Assembly: GCA_022600395.1 (NCBI GenBank)
Contig: JAHZKM010000082.1
Location: 1-15,779 of the forward strand
DNA from: Pseudomonadota bacterium
Lineage (GTDB): Bacteria > Pseudomonadota > Gammaproteobacteria > PS1 > Pseudothioglobaceae
Reading direction: 5' to 3'
Length of the DNA: 15,779 bases
In this document: in pieces, positions 1 to 7,535 of the stretch
Layout of the letters: each line of letters begins with the position of its first letter
How positions within the stretch are numbered: the first letter of the stretch is position 1
The notes under the pieces: model-generated
What the model was told of the DNA's origin: nothing
What the model saw: the letters and a program-made list of their open reading frames with translations, nothing else
The model's database searches: none
Program-made: the position numbers and the translations under genes

Positions 1-4
1 AATA

Positions 5-30
5 AAAAACCCCATATAAACGGGGTTTTT
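5..30 (-). terminator. Rho-independent terminator of the bamD-MFS-ssb operon
   Basis: An inverted repeat pairs AAAAACCCC (5-13) with GGGGTTTTT (22-30) around an 8-base loop. Read leftward, as the upstream ssb transcript would be, the GC core is followed by a run of T (complement of the A run at 4-9). It begins about 20 bases past the ssb stop codon. The T run at 26-30 would let it also work on transcripts arriving from the left. Confidence 0.85.
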
Positions 31-49
31 AAGAAGACCAGATAAAAGG

Positions 50-529
50 CTAGAAGGGAATGTCGTCATCAAAACCGTTGTCAACAGGTGTAATTGGTTC
101 TTGCGTAGGTGTTTGAGCACGAGAAGCATTTGGAGCGGCTTGTTGGCCACCTTCTTGAGGTGCACCACTCGCTGATGCACCGTCGCGACGATCAAGCATT
201 TGCAGAGTGCCATTAAAGCCTGAGACCACCACTTCAGTTGTGTAACGATCAGCACCTGATTGATCTTGCCATTTACGTGTTTGCAATTTACCTTCCACAT
301 AAACCTTGGAGCCTTTATCTAGATATTGACCAGCAATTTCTGCAAGTTTGCCAAATAAACTAACACGATGCCATTCTGTTTTTTCTTGCTTTTGCCCAGT
401 ATTTTTGTCTGTCCAAGACTCGCTTGTTGCTACTGAAAGATTGGCAATTGCATTGCCATTTGATGCAAATTTTACTTCTGGCTTTTGACCTAAGTTACCT
501 ACTAAAATTACTTTATTAATGCCTGCCAT
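50..529 (-). CDS. ssb: Single-stranded DNA-binding protein
   Basis: Predicted SSB of 159 residues. It coats single-stranded DNA during replication, recombination and repair, normally as a homotetramer. The start shows the family signature [19 protein letters not shown], followed by an OB fold over roughly residues 4-110 with the usual TEWHRV and [11 protein letters not shown] segments. After it comes a flexible Gln/Pro/Ala-rich linker (about 115-148) and the acidic tip DDDIPF that recruits partner proteins. Length is close to that of other proteobacterial SSBs (about 160-180). A GGAG ribosome site lies about 10 bases before the ATG. It is the last gene of the leftward bamD-MFS-ssb run, 21 bases after the MFS gene, and is followed by a terminator. 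An MFS gene beside ssb is a common gammaproteobacterial arrangement. Nothing is unusual about it. Confidence 0.97.
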   Translation of the reverse strand: MAGINKVILVGNLGQKPEVKFASNGNAIANLSVATSESWTDKNTGQKQEKTEWHRVSLFGKLAEIAGQYLDKGSKVYVEGKLQTRKWQDQSGADRYTTEVVVSGFNGTLQMLDRRDGASASGAPQEGGQQAAPNASRAQTPTQEPITPVDNGFDDDIPF

Positions 530-550
530 TGTATTTTCTCCAGTTAGTTT

Positions 551-1705
551 TTAAGATTTTTCGGTGCTCATACTTAGTGCGATTAGCCACCAAATAAGTG
601 CGATAAATGTGGTGAATAAGAATACACTATTTAGACCAAATGTGTGATAAATCAATCCACCAAAAACACCGCCTGCGAATGCTCCTAAAAACTGTGAACT
701 AGCATAAAAGCCCATTGCTAGCCCACGTTTATCGCTACTGGCTGTTTTGGCAATAAGTGAAGGTAGTAGCGCTTCAAGCGCATTAAAGGCGATAAAAAAT
801 ATAGTTAAAATAATGAAAAATGTAGTGTAATTTAGAGCGGATTGATAAAATAATATTTGACTTAATGCGAGTAAAAAAATGGATAGCAAAAAAATGGTTT
901 TGGTTTTCTGAAACTTGGTAGCAACAATAATCATTGGAACCATACCTAAAAAAGACAATACAATCACGGGTAGATAAATTTGCCAATTATCTTGAATAGA
1001 TAAAATGTTGTGATCAACTAAAAAAATCGGAATAGCAATAAAAGCACTGGTGAGAATTAAATGAAGTGCAAAAACGCTAAAATCAAGTCTTAGTAGGGCG
1101 GGTGTCAGGATGTGTTTAAAGTTTTGAATTGACAATGTGTATTGTTTTGTTGGTTTAGCATGTGGTAGTGTGCTGACAACTAGAAGTGCTACTACTGATA
1201 AGAATGCAATTATCCAAAATAGTCCTGAAATACCTAGCTGGTATCCAATCATAGGGCCTAATAATAAGGCCAGCATAAAAGCTACGCCAATTTGAACACC
1301 GACAAATGCATTGGCTTTTGGACGCTCTTCTTCCCTGACATAATCAGCTAAAAACGCCATTAAAACTGCCGAAATGGCGCCCGCACCTTGCAGGGCTCTA
1401 CCGATAACAACTTGATAGATATCATTCGCATTAGCGGCGATGATGCTGCCTATAAAAAAAACAATTAAGCCTAATATTAATAATGGCTTACGACCGTATT
1501 TATCCGATAAATAACCAAATGGAATTTGAAAAAATGCTTGTGTTAAACCGTAAGCGCCAATAGCGACACCAATTAATAGCGGAGTGGTGCTAGAGTAGTT
1601 GTTAGCATAGAGGGAAAAAATAGGAAAAATCATAAATAATCCCAACATGCGTGTTGCCATGATGAGAGATATTTTGAATGCGAAAGAGCGCTCCAGTTTG
1701 GTCAT
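551..1705 (-). CDS. MFS transporter, YajR-like, without C-terminal domain
   Basis: Predicted inner-membrane major facilitator superfamily transporter of 384 residues with about 12 hydrophobic segments. The loop after the second segment carries the MFS motif A form GYLSDKYGRKPLL. The stretches RMLGLFMIFPIF, GAYGLTQAFFQIPFG, RALQGAGAI and FNALEALLPSLIAK are very like those of E. coli YajR, a proton-coupled exporter of unknown physiological substrate. YajR is about 454 residues long and ends in a soluble ferredoxin-like (YAM) domain. This protein stops after the last membrane segment, so that domain is absent. It starts 16 bases after the bamD stop and precedes ssb by 21 bases, so co-transcription is likely. 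The substrate cannot be read from the sequence. The family call is firm and the YajR orthology is moderate. Confidence 0.9.
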   Translation of the reverse strand: MTKLERSFAFKISLIMATRMLGLFMIFPIFSLYANNYSSTTPLLIGVAIGAYGLTQAFFQIPFGYLSDKYGRKPLLILGLIVFFIGSIIAANANDIYQVVIGRALQGAGAISAVLMAFLADYVREEERPKANAFVGVQIGVAFMLALLLGPMIGYQLGISGLFWIIAFLSVVALLVVSTLPHAKPTKQYTLSIQNFKHILTPALLRLDFSVFALHLILTSAFIAIPIFLVDHNILSIQDNWQIYLPVIVLSFLGMVPMIIVATKFQKTKTIFLLSIFLLALSQILFYQSALNYTTFFIILTIFFIAFNALEALLPSLIAKTASSDKRGLAMGFYASSQFLGAFAGGVFGGLIYHTFGLNSVFLFTTFIALIWWLIALSMSTEKS

Positions 1706-1721
1706 GAGCGGTGTGTGCTAA

Positions 1722-2489
1722 CTAGTCTTCTAATGAGTAGTGTGGCGTGTAAAGGGGGTAGCTTTTCTTTAGTACGCGGCGCGCGTCTTGAGCTAGAATT
1801 GGTGTATTGATAATATCGTAGTTGTACGCCATTAAGTGAAGTGCTGCTGGCACAGAGGGGGTATTTGGATACTTTTCAATAATATATTTGCCACGATTAA
1901 TAGCGGCAATGTTTGCCCCTTTTTTGGTGTAGTAGATAGCAACAAATAATTCATGACGAGACAAGATGTTTCTTAATACCACTAAACGAGTTTTAGCCTC
2001 TTCAGTGTATTCTGTTTTTGGAAATTTGTCGATCAATGCTAAGTAATAATTAAATGCATCGCGTACTGAATTAACATCACGCTGAGCATTGTCGGTAATG
2101 TAGTCGTCTAAGATAGAGCGAGATTTATCTTCTGAAATAACGCCGCGTAAGTAATAAGCATAAGGCGTAGAGAAGTGATTAGGGTAAAGCTTAATGTAGC
2201 TATTTAGGCGTTCAATCGCAGGATCGTAATCTTCACTTTTATAAAGTGCATAAGCAATTTCTAGTTTGGATTGTAGGGCGTATTTCGAGCCAGGGTAAGC
2301 CGCCTGAAGCTGTTCAAATAATTCAATAGCCTTGTCCATAGAGCCTGCTGAAACCTGTTCTTTTGCTTGATTAAAGAAGGTTTTTGGCGACCAACCCTTG
2401 GTAATTGACTCACGTTTTTTGTCTTCTTCCCAAAGACAACCGCTAAGAAAAAAGATGAACAAAGGCAAGATTAGAATTAGTTTTTTCAT
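1722..2489 (-). CDS. bamD: Outer-membrane assembly lipoprotein BamD
   Basis: Predicted BamD (older name ComL), 255 residues, an essential lipoprotein of the BAM complex that folds beta-barrel proteins into the outer membrane. The N-terminus is a lipoprotein signal peptide with lipobox LSGC at residues 15-18, so Cys18 would be acylated. Residue +2 is Leu, not Asp, which fits outer-membrane sorting. The mature part is a chain of tetratricopeptide-like helix pairs. Typical family segments are FNQAKEQVSAGSMDKAIELFEQL, AYPGSKYALQSKLEIAYALYK, YPNHFSTPYAYYLRG and DKFPKTEYTEEAK (spread over about 37-170). E. coli BamD is 245 residues, so it is full length. It heads the leftward run and is divergent from the (p)ppGpp gene. 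No clear Shine-Dalgarno is seen. Confidence 0.93.
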   Translation of the reverse strand: MKKLILILPLFIFFLSGCLWEEDKKRESITKGWSPKTFFNQAKEQVSAGSMDKAIELFEQLQAAYPGSKYALQSKLEIAYALYKSEDYDPAIERLNSYIKLYPNHFSTPYAYYLRGVISEDKSRSILDDYITDNAQRDVNSVRDAFNYYLALIDKFPKTEYTEEAKTRLVVLRNILSRHELFVAIYYTKKGANIAAINRGKYIIEKYPNTPSVPAALHLMAYNYDIINTPILAQDARRVLKKSYPLYTPHYSLED

Positions 2490-2506
2490 GAATTATTGTA
2501 TCATTT

Positions 2507-2552
2507 TATTATAAATATGCACATCATTATACTGACGCATAAGTATTATAAT
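2507..2552 (+). promoter_or_regulatory. Divergent promoter region between bamD and the (p)ppGpp gene
   Basis: The 97-base gap holds a perfect -10 box TATAAT at 2547-2552 on the plus strand, with only a weak -35 (TCATTA, 2524-2529, 17-base spacer). It would start RNA about 28 bases before the rightward gene. On the minus strand two TATAAT boxes are also present (complements at about 2507-2512 and 2527-2532), with poor -35 partners, for bamD. CATTATACT and AGTATTATAATG form an imperfect inverted repeat across the centre. Assignment of exact start sites is a guess. Confidence 0.4.
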
Positions 2553-2586
2553 GGCAAAACTTAACGCTTGATTTGACTCAAACCAT

Positions 2587-4689
2587 ATGTCTAAAAACAA
2601 CCCAAGAATTTTAATTAGTGATCTGTGCGATGTGCTTGAATTGTACATGCCTAAATCTCAAATTGAGGGAGTCTATCAAGCTTATGTTGTGGCAGCAACT
2701 GCACATGATGGGCAATATCGAAAATCAGGCGAGGCTTACGTCTTTCATCCACTTTCTGTAGCTATGATCTTGGCAGAGTTGCAGTTAGATTATTACTGTA
2801 TTGTGGCCGCATTACTTCACGATTGTATTGAAGATACTAGCGTTACTTATGAAGAAATTCAATATGATTTTGGTTATGAAATAGCGCATATTGTAGAAGG
2901 TGTATCTAAACTAACAGGATTGGAATTTCACACTACGGTTGACAAGCAGGCCCAAAACTTCCGAAAATTGTTTTTAGCCATGAGTGATGATATGCGAGTT
3001 ATGGTTATTAAGCTTGCAGATCGTTTGCATAATATGCGCACTTTGGGCTCTATGCGAAGAGATAAGCAGCTTAGAATTGCTAAAGAGACTGTTGAAATTC
3101 ATGCGCCTATCGCGAGAAGATTGGGTCTAAATAGTATTAGAGTGGAGCTGGATAACTTATCCTTTGCGATTATCCATCCATTTAGACACAGGGTGCTGGA
3201 AAGTCAAATTAAAAAACAATGTGGAAATCGTTCTAAAGTCATTAAACATATCCAGGAACAGTTAAATAATCGCTTAGTGAAAGAAGGTCTGTTAGAAGTT
3301 GAAATTAGCGGACGAAGAAAACAACCGTGTAGTATTTATAAAAAAATGAAAAACAAGCGGTTGAAGTTTACACAAGTGCTAGATATGTACGCTTTTCGAG
3401 TGATTGTTAAAGATGTTGCTCAGTGTTATCAGGCTCTCGGTATTATTCATAATCTATATAAGCCATTGCCAGGTAAGTTTAAAGATTATATTGCTCTGCC
3501 AAAATCAAACGGCTATCAATCACTGCATACGATTTTATTTGGTCCTAACAAAATTTTTATCGAGGTTCAAATTCGTTCTGAAGACATGCACTTTGTTTCT
3601 GAATATGGAATTGCTGCGCATTGGCATTATAAAAGCGATTCAGATAATGATTCTGAACTAGCAAGTAATTGGCTAGGCTCATTGCTCGACATTCAACAGA
3701 ATTCAGGTACTTCGGTTGAATTTATAGAAGAAACTAAAAATGATTTATTTCCATCAGAGGTTTTTGTATTCACTCCAGGTGGCGAAATAATACAACTGCC
3801 TTATCGATCAACCGTCCTAGATTTCGCCTACATGGTGCATACTAATATTGGCCACAAAACGTTTAAAGCTAAAATTGATCAAGTGAATGCACCTATTTCA
3901 ACGCGATTACACTCGGGCCAAACAGTCGAGATTGTTACTAGTGATAAGGCTAAACCTCATCCATCTTGGTTGCAAATGGTAGTAACGGCTAAAGCAAAAT
4001 CCGCTATTAAGACTTACCTAAAACAACAATCTGCTTCAGAATTGATCCAATTAGGCGAATATCTACTTTCTAATGCGCTAGATTATCTTGCAATTGAAAT
4101 GGCTAGTATTAGTTCAGAAAAATGGCAAACTAGCTTAGATGATTTAGGGTGTAAATCTCTAGAAGAATTACATTTGCGCATTGGTTTAAGCGAAATCCTG
4201 GTTTCCGTAGTGTTAAATAAATTACAAGATGATAATAAAAAGTATTCTATGCAGAATATTAAAATTCATTCAACGCGCGATAAAGCTATTAGCTTTGCTC
4301 ATTGCTGCTATCCTATTCCTGGTGACAAGGTTTCTGGTATTTTGACTACATCAAAAGGCTTGGTTATGCATCGTTCTGATTGCGCCAATTTGACACGACT
4401 TAAAAGTAAACAAGCTCAATGGCTAAGTATTGATTGGCAAAACAATGAGAGTGAAGTTTTTAATGTTAAGATTACAATAGATGTTGATAATCAACGCGGT
4501 ACGCTTGCCTCTATCGCTAATATGATTTCAAAGTTAGAAAGTAATATTGAGCATATCGAAGTAAAAGAAAAAGACAATTCGGTTAAATCGCTTGATTTAG
4601 TGATTTGTGTGATGGATATCCAGCATTTATATGAAATTACAGAAAACTTAAAAACACTTAAATTTATCCTAGATGTGAGCAGAGTTTAG
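2587..4689 (+). CDS. spoT: Bifunctional (p)ppGpp synthetase/hydrolase, SpoT/Rel type
   Basis: Long RelA/SpoT-homologue enzyme, 700 residues, making and degrading the stringent-response alarmone (p)ppGpp in the cytoplasm. The HD hydrolase (about 1-195) keeps its metal-site set: R45, H54, H78-D79, E82-D83 (LLHDCIEDT) and D145 (KLADRLHNM). The synthetase (about 215-350) has D266 (DMYAFRVIV), the segment NGYQSLHT and E326 (EVQIRSED). Both activities are therefore expected. Where SpoT/Rel enzymes have RxKD and RelA has ExDD, this one has KFKD (297-300), so it sorts with the bifunctional type but with Lys for Arg. A TGS domain follows (about 391-452), then the HCCYPIPGD cysteine motif from residue 572 and a C-terminal ACT domain (about 625-700). 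E. coli SpoT is 702 residues. No rpoZ lies upstream as it does in E. coli. The start has no clear Shine-Dalgarno. Confidence 0.93.
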   Translation: MSKNNPRILISDLCDVLELYMPKSQIEGVYQAYVVAATAHDGQYRKSGEAYVFHPLSVAMILAELQLDYYCIVAALLHDCIEDTSVTYEEIQYDFGYEIAHIVEGVSKLTGLEFHTTVDKQAQNFRKLFLAMSDDMRVMVIKLADRLHNMRTLGSMRRDKQLRIAKETVEIHAPIARRLGLNSIRVELDNLSFAIIHPFRHRVLESQIKKQCGNRSKVIKHIQEQLNNRLVKEGLLEVEISGRRKQPCSIYKKMKNKRLKFTQVLDMYAFRVIVKDVAQCYQALGIIHNLYKPLPGKFKDYIALPKSNGYQSLHTILFGPNKIFIEVQIRSEDMHFVSEYGIAAHWHYKSDSDNDSELASNWLGSLLDIQQNSGTSVEFIEETKNDLFPSEVFVFTPGGEIIQLPYRSTVLDFAYMVHTNIGHKTFKAKIDQVNAPISTRLHSGQTVEIVTSDKAKPHPSWLQMVVTAKAKSAIKTYLKQQSASELIQLGEYLLSNALDYLAIEMASISSEKWQTSLDDLGCKSLEELHLRIGLSEILVSVVLNKLQDDNKKYSMQNIKIHSTRDKAISFAHCCYPIPGDKVSGILTTSKGLVMHRSDCANLTRLKSKQAQWLSIDWQNNESEVFNVKITIDVDNQRGTLASIANMISKLESNIEHIEVKEKDNSVKSLDLVICVMDIQHLYEITENLKTLKFILDVSRV

Positions 4690-4780
4690 GTTGGCTTCTC
4701 CCTGATTAAAATGACACATTAATGTTATCTATTTGTTTAAAATTAAACTAAATTATTTTTTTATTTTTTTTGGTATTTTT

Positions 4781-4975
4781 ATGAATTGGACAGACTCCCT
4801 AGATATTGCAATTGCCTTGGATGAGGCGTACCCTGATATAGATCCTTTAACCATTGGATTTGTTGATCTTAGAGACAAGGTGATGGCGTTAGAAGAATTT
4901 GAAGATGATGAGGAAAAATCGGGTGAAAAAATTCTTGAGGCCATTCAAATGAACTGGATTGAAGAAAAAGAATGA
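4781..4975 (+). CDS. iscX: Fe-S cluster assembly protein IscX
   Basis: Small acidic protein of 64 residues matching IscX (YfhJ), a winged-helix-like protein that binds the cysteine desulfurase IscS and iron and tunes iron-sulfur cluster assembly. Recognisable family segments are MNWTDSLDIAIAL, YPDIDPLTIGFVDL and the C-terminal EKILEAIQMNW; E. coli IscX has 66 residues. I chose the ATG at 4781 because the protein then begins with the family N-terminus. An upstream TTG at 4733 would only add Phe/Ile-rich residues read from an AT-rich leader. Its stop overlaps the tolB start as ATGA (4972-4975), so translation is probably coupled. It is unusual that iscX sits here rather than at the end of an isc operon. 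Confidence 0.92.
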   Translation: MNWTDSLDIAIALDEAYPDIDPLTIGFVDLRDKVMALEEFEDDEEKSGEKILEAIQMNWIEEKE

Positions 4976-6247
4976 CCAAGCTCCTAGCTACTTTTTTAAC
5001 GTTATATAGCGCAACTGCTTTTGCTATTTTAGAAGTAACTATTTTAAAAAAATCAGAAGACGCCTTTCCGATTGTTATTTCTCCATTTTTAGTTAAAGGT
5101 GATGCTCAACAAGGTGAGTCTATCGCTCATATTATGCGCGACAATTTTAACCGCTCTGGTGAATTTAGCGCCTCTAGCGCTGATTATGTTATCACTAGCC
5201 AAGTTGATTTTGATAAGTGGCAGACTAAAAAAGTTGAGGCTATTGTTATTGGCAAACTTGAACAAGTTAGTAAGAAAATTTTTAATGTTGAAATTGAGTT
5301 GTTAGATATATATTCGAAAAAAACACTCTATTCTAAAAAGTTTGCAGTACACAATAGTGGTATTCGACGCATTGCTCATTATCTTTCTGACCAAATTTAT
5401 TTTGCCTTATTAGGTAAAAAAGGTTCGTTTGATACTCGTCTGGCTTACGTAACAGTTACTAATAAGGATCAAGGAAATCGAGAATATCGCTTAGAAATTG
5501 CTGATTCAGATGCACAAAATCCGCAAACTATTCTCAGAGCTGCGAGTCCAATTTTATCGCCCGTTTGGTCTCCAGATCAAAACAAAATCGCTTATGTGTC
5601 ATTTAAAAATGGGCGTTCTGAAGTTTTTAATACAATATCCATTTATGCGCCGAAAAACGCAAAAATTACCTTATTTTGATGGTATTGCCTCATCACCTGC
5701 TTGGCACCCCAATGGTGAGAGCATTGTTTTGACATTATCCAAAGAAGGTAACAAAGATATTTACTCCTATCACTTAAAAGAAAAAAAGTTAACTAGGTTA
5801 ACTAGTGATAGAGGTATTGATACAGAGGCGAGTTTTTCTAATGATGGTGAGCGTATTGTCTTTACCTCTAATCGTTCAGGACAGGTTCAGGTTTATATTA
5901 AACATTTAAAAACTGGCAAGATTACTCGGGCAACTTTTGCAGGAAGTTACAATGCAAAAGCAGTATTTTCTCCTGACGGAAAAAGTCTGGCTTTAGTGCA
6001 TCGAGTAGATAAAGATTATCGTATTGCGTTATTAGATATAGCCACTAAAGATTTAATGGTGATGACGCAAAACAAGTTAGATGAATCGCCTTTTTTTTCA
6101 CCAAATGGTAGTATGATTATATTTGCAACCAATAAAGATGATTCTGGTGTACTGTCTGTTGTGTCTATTTTAGGCCTGCAAACATTTGAACTGGCGAGCA
6201 AAGCTGGCGAAGTTAGAGAGCCAAATTGGTCGCATTATTCTAAATAA
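4972..6247 (+). pseudogene. tolB: tolB, Tol-Pal periplasmic propeller protein, split by a frameshift
   Basis: TolB is the periplasmic partner of Pal in the Tol-Pal envelope system. Frame one (4972-5679) gives a signal peptide (MTKLLATFLTLYSATAFA), the N-terminal TolB domain (segment PIVISPFLVKGDA, then GEFSASSADYVITSQVDFDKW) and the first propeller blades (SPVWSPDQNKIAYVSFKNGRSEVF), then a stop. The rest is in the next frame, from about 5655 to 6247: GIASSPAWHPNGESIVLTLSK, then ASFSNDGERIVFTSNRSGQ, AVFSPDGKSLALVHR, FFSPNGSMIIFATNK and the closing VREPNWSHYSK. One base too many (or two too few) between about 5620 and 5677 explains it. Possible sites are TTTTTAA (5624-5630), the A5 runs at 5653 and 5661, and T4 at 5674. 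Joined, it would be about 424 residues, near E. coli TolB (430). Everything else looks well conserved, so either a base-call error or a recent mutation is possible. The start overlaps iscX by 4 bases. Confidence 0.85.
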
Positions 6248-6262
6248 TATCAGGAGATTTAC

Positions 6263-6844
6263 ATGTTAAAAAATATCTTATTAATAATTTCAGTCGTACT
6301 ACTATCATCCTGTTCATCAACAGTTGAACAGCTTTATCAAAAAGTGGATCCTAGGCCTAGTGTGCCGACAGATCAAGAAAATTTATCCACCACCCAAGAA
6401 AGTGTTATTGCACCAGATTCTTCAAGTTTTCGTCCTCAAGAATTTGCAGGAAGTCATTCGCGTTCAGTTGATCAAAACAATTCTGCCAGAATTGCGGTGG
6501 CTAAGCTAAAGAATTCAAACACTAAGTTTGTACTTTACTTCTCATACGATGGAAGTGAAATTGACGAATTGGCCACTCAAGAAGTAATTAAGCATGCCAA
6601 CTTTATGCGCGATAATCCAATGCTTAATTTACGCCTAGAAGGGCATGCAGATGAGCGCGGCACTCGTGAATACAATTTGGCATTGGGTGAAAATCGCGCT
6701 TTAGCTGTTAAAGAGATCCTAGGCTTGTATGATTTATCTTCTCGCATTGAAGTGATTAGCTTTGGTGAAGAAAAACCGATTGCCCAATTGCATGATGAGA
6801 GTGCTTGGCAACAAAACAGACGTGTTGAATTTATTTATCAATAA
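6263..6844 (+). CDS. pal: Peptidoglycan-associated lipoprotein Pal
   Basis: Pal anchors the outer membrane to peptidoglycan and works with TolB; 193 residues. The lipobox LSSC (14-17) predicts acylation at Cys17, and Ser at +2 fits outer-membrane sorting. A Ser/Gln-rich linker (about 20-75) leads to the OmpA-like domain (about 86-193). The peptidoglycan-binding segment GHADERGTREYNLALGENRA lies at 127-146, including D130 and R145, the pair 15 residues apart that binds diaminopimelate in OmpA. The domain ends with the usual QQNRRVEFIY. A good AGGAG ribosome site (6252-6256) precedes the ATG by 6 bases, so pal can be translated well even if upstream tolB is broken. E. coli Pal is 173 residues; the longer linker accounts for the difference. 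Confidence 0.96.
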   Translation: MLKNILLIISVVLLSSCSSTVEQLYQKVDPRPSVPTDQENLSTTQESVIAPDSSSFRPQEFAGSHSRSVDQNNSARIAVAKLKNSNTKFVLYFSYDGSEIDELATQEVIKHANFMRDNPMLNLRLEGHADERGTREYNLALGENRALAVKEILGLYDLSSRIEVISFGEEKPIAQLHDESAWQQNRRVEFIYQ

Positions 6845-6847
6845 AGA

Positions 6848-7534
6848 ATGGTGCGTCGTTTTTTCCTAATTTTTACGTTGACCTTATTTGTTTTTCAGCC
6901 TGCTCTTTCAGGTATTGATACAGATAAAGTAATTATGGATCACAATAAGAAAATTAAGCGTCTAGTGCGGGCCAATAAAGCTTTAAAAGGACAAATTGAA
7001 CAGCTATCGCAACAGCAATTAGAGAGCAATCAAAAAATTACTGAACTGTTTAATCTAATGGAATACAAAAAATCTAGTGCTATAGTTGAAAAAACTATGC
7101 TGCGTGTGCGCGAACATAATAAAAAAGCCAAAAATATATATACTAGCGCTCGATCGCTATTAGTTACTGATCAATATGATCAAGCTGTTATTTTATTTAA
7201 GCAATATTTAGATGTTTACCCTGAAAGTAATCACGCCTCAGACGCACATTATTGGCTCGCTAAAACCTATTTGGCGCAAGGTCAGTACTCTCTTGCAAAG
7301 AATACATTTATAGCCTTTCAACAAAACAGTCCACTGCACCACAAATATGCCAACTCTTTATTTGAATTAGCTAAAGTATATATTGAGCTAAAGCAGACAG
7401 CTAAAGCCAAAGATATCCTTGATAATTTTTTGGATAAATTTCCATCACACCGTGTTGCAAGTCTAGCACAACAGCTGCTTGGCAAGATTACGACTAATAA
7501 GCCAATCAAAAGCGAGACTGAGCAACTAAATTAA
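6848..7534 (+). CDS. cpoB: Cell division coordinator CpoB (YbgF)
   Basis: Periplasmic CpoB-type protein of 228 residues. In E. coli it links the Tol system to the PBP1B/LpoB peptidoglycan synthase at the division septum. The sequence shows an N-terminal signal peptide (about 1-21, ending PALS), a Gln/Lys-rich coiled coil (about 27-75) that trimerises in the family, and C-terminal tetratricopeptide repeats from about residue 96. Repeat segments are ARSLLVTDQYDQAVILFKQY, YPESNHASDAHYWLAKTYLA and ELAKVYIELKQTAKAKDIL. E. coli CpoB is 263 residues; the shorter linker explains most of the difference. It lies 3 bases after pal, the normal Tol-Pal order, and 1 base before the next gene. The call rests on architecture plus position and is strong. 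Confidence 0.9.
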   Translation: MVRRFFLIFTLTLFVFQPALSGIDTDKVIMDHNKKIKRLVRANKALKGQIEQLSQQQLESNQKITELFNLMEYKKSSAIVEKTMLRVREHNKKAKNIYTSARSLLVTDQYDQAVILFKQYLDVYPESNHASDAHYWLAKTYLAQGQYSLAKNTFIAFQQNSPLHHKYANSLFELAKVYIELKQTAKAKDILDNFLDKFPSHRVASLAQQLLGKITTNKPIKSETEQLN

Positions 7535-7535
7535 T

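Noticed and set aside
4733..4780. TTG start giving IscX a 16-residue Phe/Ile-rich N-terminal extension
   Set aside because: IscX proteins start at the MNWTDS-type sequence; the added residues come from AT-rich leader DNA with T runs.
4753..4944. Minus-strand 63-codon reading frame opposite iscX
   Set aside because: It lies entirely antisense to the recognisable IscX gene, is Ser-rich as antisense frames often are, and has no ribosome site or known motif.
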